From positions 1 through 64,000 of the forward strand of contig JBIQLN010000016.1 of NCBI GenBank assembly GCA_044464225.1: a DNA stretch of 64,000 nt. The letters run 5' to 3'. The DNA is from 66-474 sp044464225. GTDB lineage: Bacteria; Pseudomonadota; Gammaproteobacteria; Xanthomonadales; Rhodanobacteraceae. Below are positions 62,496 through 64,000 of this stretch, one piece after another. The translations under genes and the position numbers were made by a program. The notes below the pieces were generated by a model that had not been told where the DNA came from, did no database searches, and saw only the letters and a list, made by a program, of their open reading frames with translations. Within the stretch, counting starts at the first letter, position 1, and each line of letters starts with the position of its first letter.

Positions 62496-62960
62496 TCAAC
62501 TGCTGTCGGTGTTCCCTGACGCAATGTTGTTGCCGGCATGCGTGCCGACGCGCATGCGCAACCGGCGACGGACGTCGGCATCGAGGTTGTCGGGCAACAA
62601 CCACAGATGCGCGCATTCGCGCGGCGGCCAGCGCAGCGTCAAGGCGATCAGCGGTCCCATCACGCGCGCCGACTCGATTGCCCCCTGCGCTTCGCGGCGG
62701 TGGTCGCCGCGGGCATCGTCGAGCACCAGGTCGACGCCGCCATCGGTGCGCCACAATACCGATCGTACGTGCGGGCGCAACAGATTTCCGAACGCGATGC
62801 CTGCGATGCCGGCAATGCCGAGGGTCAACGCGAGATCCGCCCAATGCGGCAAGCCGCTGAGCCAGGTGGCGAGCAGCGCCAGCGTCGTGGTCGCGCATGT
62901 CGCGATGATCAGCAGCGGCGACGCCCGATAGGCGAAGCCAATGGCCGGTGCCGCCTTCAC
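62496..62960 (-). CDS. ygfX: YgfX-like membrane protein
   Basis: 154 residues from a GTG start. Two membrane segments are near residues 14-34 (LLIIATCATTTLALLATWLSG) and 42-60 (LALTLGIAGIAGIAFG). A soluble C-terminal domain follows (VLWRTDGGVDLVLDDARGDHRR). Position directly after sdhE with a GTGA overlap matches the sdhE-ygfX (cptB-cptA) pair. In E. coli YgfX was reported to affect cell division proteins; whether it does so here is unknown. Sequence similarity is modest, so context carries much of the call. Confidence 0.72.
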   Translation of the reverse strand: MKAAPAIGFAYRASPLLIIATCATTTLALLATWLSGLPHWADLALTLGIAGIAGIAFGNLLRPHVRSVLWRTDGGVDLVLDDARGDHRREAQGAIESARVMGPLIALTLRWPPRECAHLWLLPDNLDADVRRRLRMRVGTHAGNNIASGNTDSS

Positions 62961-63244
62961 CTCGCCAGGCCGGAGCGCTTGCGGATGTCCGCCACGATTG
63001 CCTGCCAGTCACCCCGCGGGGGTTGGGCATGACCCATCAGCCAATCCCACAGCACGGGGTCCTGCTGGTCCAGCAGCGCGTCGAACGCTTCGAGCCGGGG
63101 TGCGTCGAGCGAAGCGCGGTGCGTTTCCAGCCAGCCGCCAAGCAATGCGTCGAGTTCGCGCGTACCCCGTCGGCAGCGCCACTGCACGCGCTTCATCCTG
63201 GCTTGTGACAGGTTGCCTGATTCCGGTTCCGGCGTGGTCGTCAT
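62957..63244 (-). CDS. sdhE: succinate dehydrogenase assembly factor SdhE
   Basis: 95 residues. KRVQWRCRRGTRELDALLGG carries the conserved RGxxE motif that promotes FAD attachment to SdhA, then AFDALLDQQDPVLWDWLMG. ATG 63244 has GGAAGG upstream; a GTG six codons earlier is less likely. It is 140 bp downstream of sdhB on the same strand, the expected location. Confidence 0.93.
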   Translation of the reverse strand: MTTTPEPESGNLSQARMKRVQWRCRRGTRELDALLGGWLETHRASLDAPRLEAFDALLDQQDPVLWDWLMGHAQPPRGDWQAIVADIRKRSGLAR

Positions 63245-63384
63245 GATGCTGCCTTCCGGCACGAGTCGGACATCGCGCGTTTCACGAACGCACGATGGTT
63301 CGCGGGTGCCGCATGCGCTGGGATTCGGGCAAGGCCCGGTACGGCAAGGTGGCTATGCGGCCCTGCTGCCCGGTCCCTGGCCGC

Positions 63385-64000
63385 TCATACCGTGCGATTG
63401 ACCAGCAGCTGCTTGATCCCGGCAATGGCCTTCGCCGGATTCAATCCTTTCGGGCAGGTGTTGGTGCAGTTCATGATGGTATGGCAGCGATACAGTTTGA
63501 ACGGATCGTCCAGGTTGTCGAGACGGTCACCCGTTGCCTCGTCGCGGGAATCGACGATCCAGCGGTACGCCTGCAGCAGGATCGCGGGACCGAGGAAGCG
63601 ATCGGGGTTCCACCAATAGCTGGGGCACGCCGTGGAGCAGCAGGCGCACAGGATGCATTCGTACAGGCCGTCGAGCTTCTTGCGGTCTTCGGGCGACTGC
63701 AGGCGTTCGTGCGCGCCTGGCGCGCTCTGGGTTTGCAGCCACGGCTTGATCGACGCGTATTGCGCGTAGAAATGCGTCAGGTCCGGTACCAGGTCCTTCA
63801 CCACCGGCATGTGCGGCAACGGATAGATGCTGACGTCTCCGGCTGGCAATTCATCGAGGCCCTTGGTGCAGGCCAGCGTGTTCTCGCCGTCGATGTTCAT
63901 GGCGCACGAACCGCACACGCCTTCGCGGCAGGAGCGGCGCAGCGTCAATGTGGGATCGATCTCGTTCTTGATCTTCAGCAGGACGTCCAGAACCATCGCC
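63385..64000 (-). CDS. sdhB: succinate dehydrogenase iron-sulfur subunit, partial
   Basis: The C-terminal 204 residues are present and the gene continues past the right edge. The 2Fe-2S ligands are in CREGVCGSCAMNIDG and the following CTKG. The 4Fe-4S and 3Fe-4S ligands are in CILCACCSTACPSYWW and CHTIMNCTNTCPKGLNP. It transfers electrons from SdhA to ubiquinone. An internal ATG at 63996 is not the true start, because reading continues with family residues before it. Confidence 0.96.
   Translation of the reverse strand, partial: AMVLDVLLKIKNEIDPTLTLRRSCREGVCGSCAMNIDGENTLACTKGLDELPAGDVSIYPLPHMPVVKDLVPDLTHFYAQYASIKPWLQTQSAPGAHERLQSPEDRKKLDGLYECILCACCSTACPSYWWNPDRFLGPAILLQAYRWIVDSRDEATGDRLDNLDDPFKLYRCHTIMNCTNTCPKGLNPAKAIAGIKQLLVNRTV

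Noticed and set aside
1..64000. tRNA, rRNA, CRISPR arrays, defence systems or toxin-antitoxin pairs
   Set aside because: None was seen by eye. A tRNAscan or cmsearch run would be needed to exclude small RNA genes formally.

Overview
The window is a high-GC chromosome segment from a gammaproteobacterium, most likely Xanthomonadales, family Rhodanobacteraceae (Rhodanobacter/Dyella type). This is an inference from gene content: MoeB with an N-terminal rhodanese, a comEC-exbB-exbD-msbA-lpxK block, a PsrA-like TetR gene beside a fad operon, and two kinds of intergenic inverted repeats typical of the group. I saw no rRNA, tRNA, CRISPR array or ordinary insertion sequence. Almost all of it is housekeeping core genome; one small accessory element stands out.

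Layout. 1-4090: beta-oxidation genes (thiolase, a 3-hydroxyacyl-CoA dehydrogenase/enoyl-CoA hydratase) and their TetR regulator with a PsrA-like palindrome. 4130-7630: ndk, rlmN, pilW, rodZ, behind a leader containing an intrinsic terminator just before ndk. 7860-14480: yfgM-bamB-der, then molybdopterin genes mobA-moeA-moeB. 14500-19340: DUF1244, folD, yggU, guaB, guaA. 19500-24911: alpha/beta hydrolase, a propeller protein, an unusual two-HTH regulator divergent from a GST-DUF899-membrane protein cluster, and a peroxiredoxin-like gene. 24995-29627: tadA and small stress-type proteins (BON, PRC-barrel, DUF2945), interrupted by the mobile element.

The element (26491-28761) is bounded by a 23-bp perfect direct repeat and is only about 2.25 kb. 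It carries a HUH rolling-circle initiator, a small HTH protein resembling the VC1465-type Xer recombination activators, a structured region with a 19-bp-arm palindrome (candidate origin), and two tiny ORFs. No recombinase, coat or assembly gene is visible. The left junction contains a half-site resembling the XerD arm of dif. It looks like a minimal Xer-exploiting satellite of filamentous phage type.

29639-42603 is a central-carbon block. A minus-strand operon runs from a large GH94 glucan phosphorylase-like protein through zwf, a HAD phosphatase, tal, pgi and pgm, mostly with overlapping stop/start codons. It is divergent from a DUF6065 gene, gnd and pgl. Together they could take a beta-glucan by phosphorolysis to glucose-1-phosphate, then glucose-6-phosphate and the oxidative pentose phosphate pathway.

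42724-64000: nucleases (orn, sbcB), DUF2461, a secreted SGNH-like protein, aqpZ, epmA-ligA, two transporters, the envelope and competence block lpxK-msbA-exbD-exbB-comEC-lolD-lolC, and the end of the sdh operon (sdhB-sdhE-ygfX).
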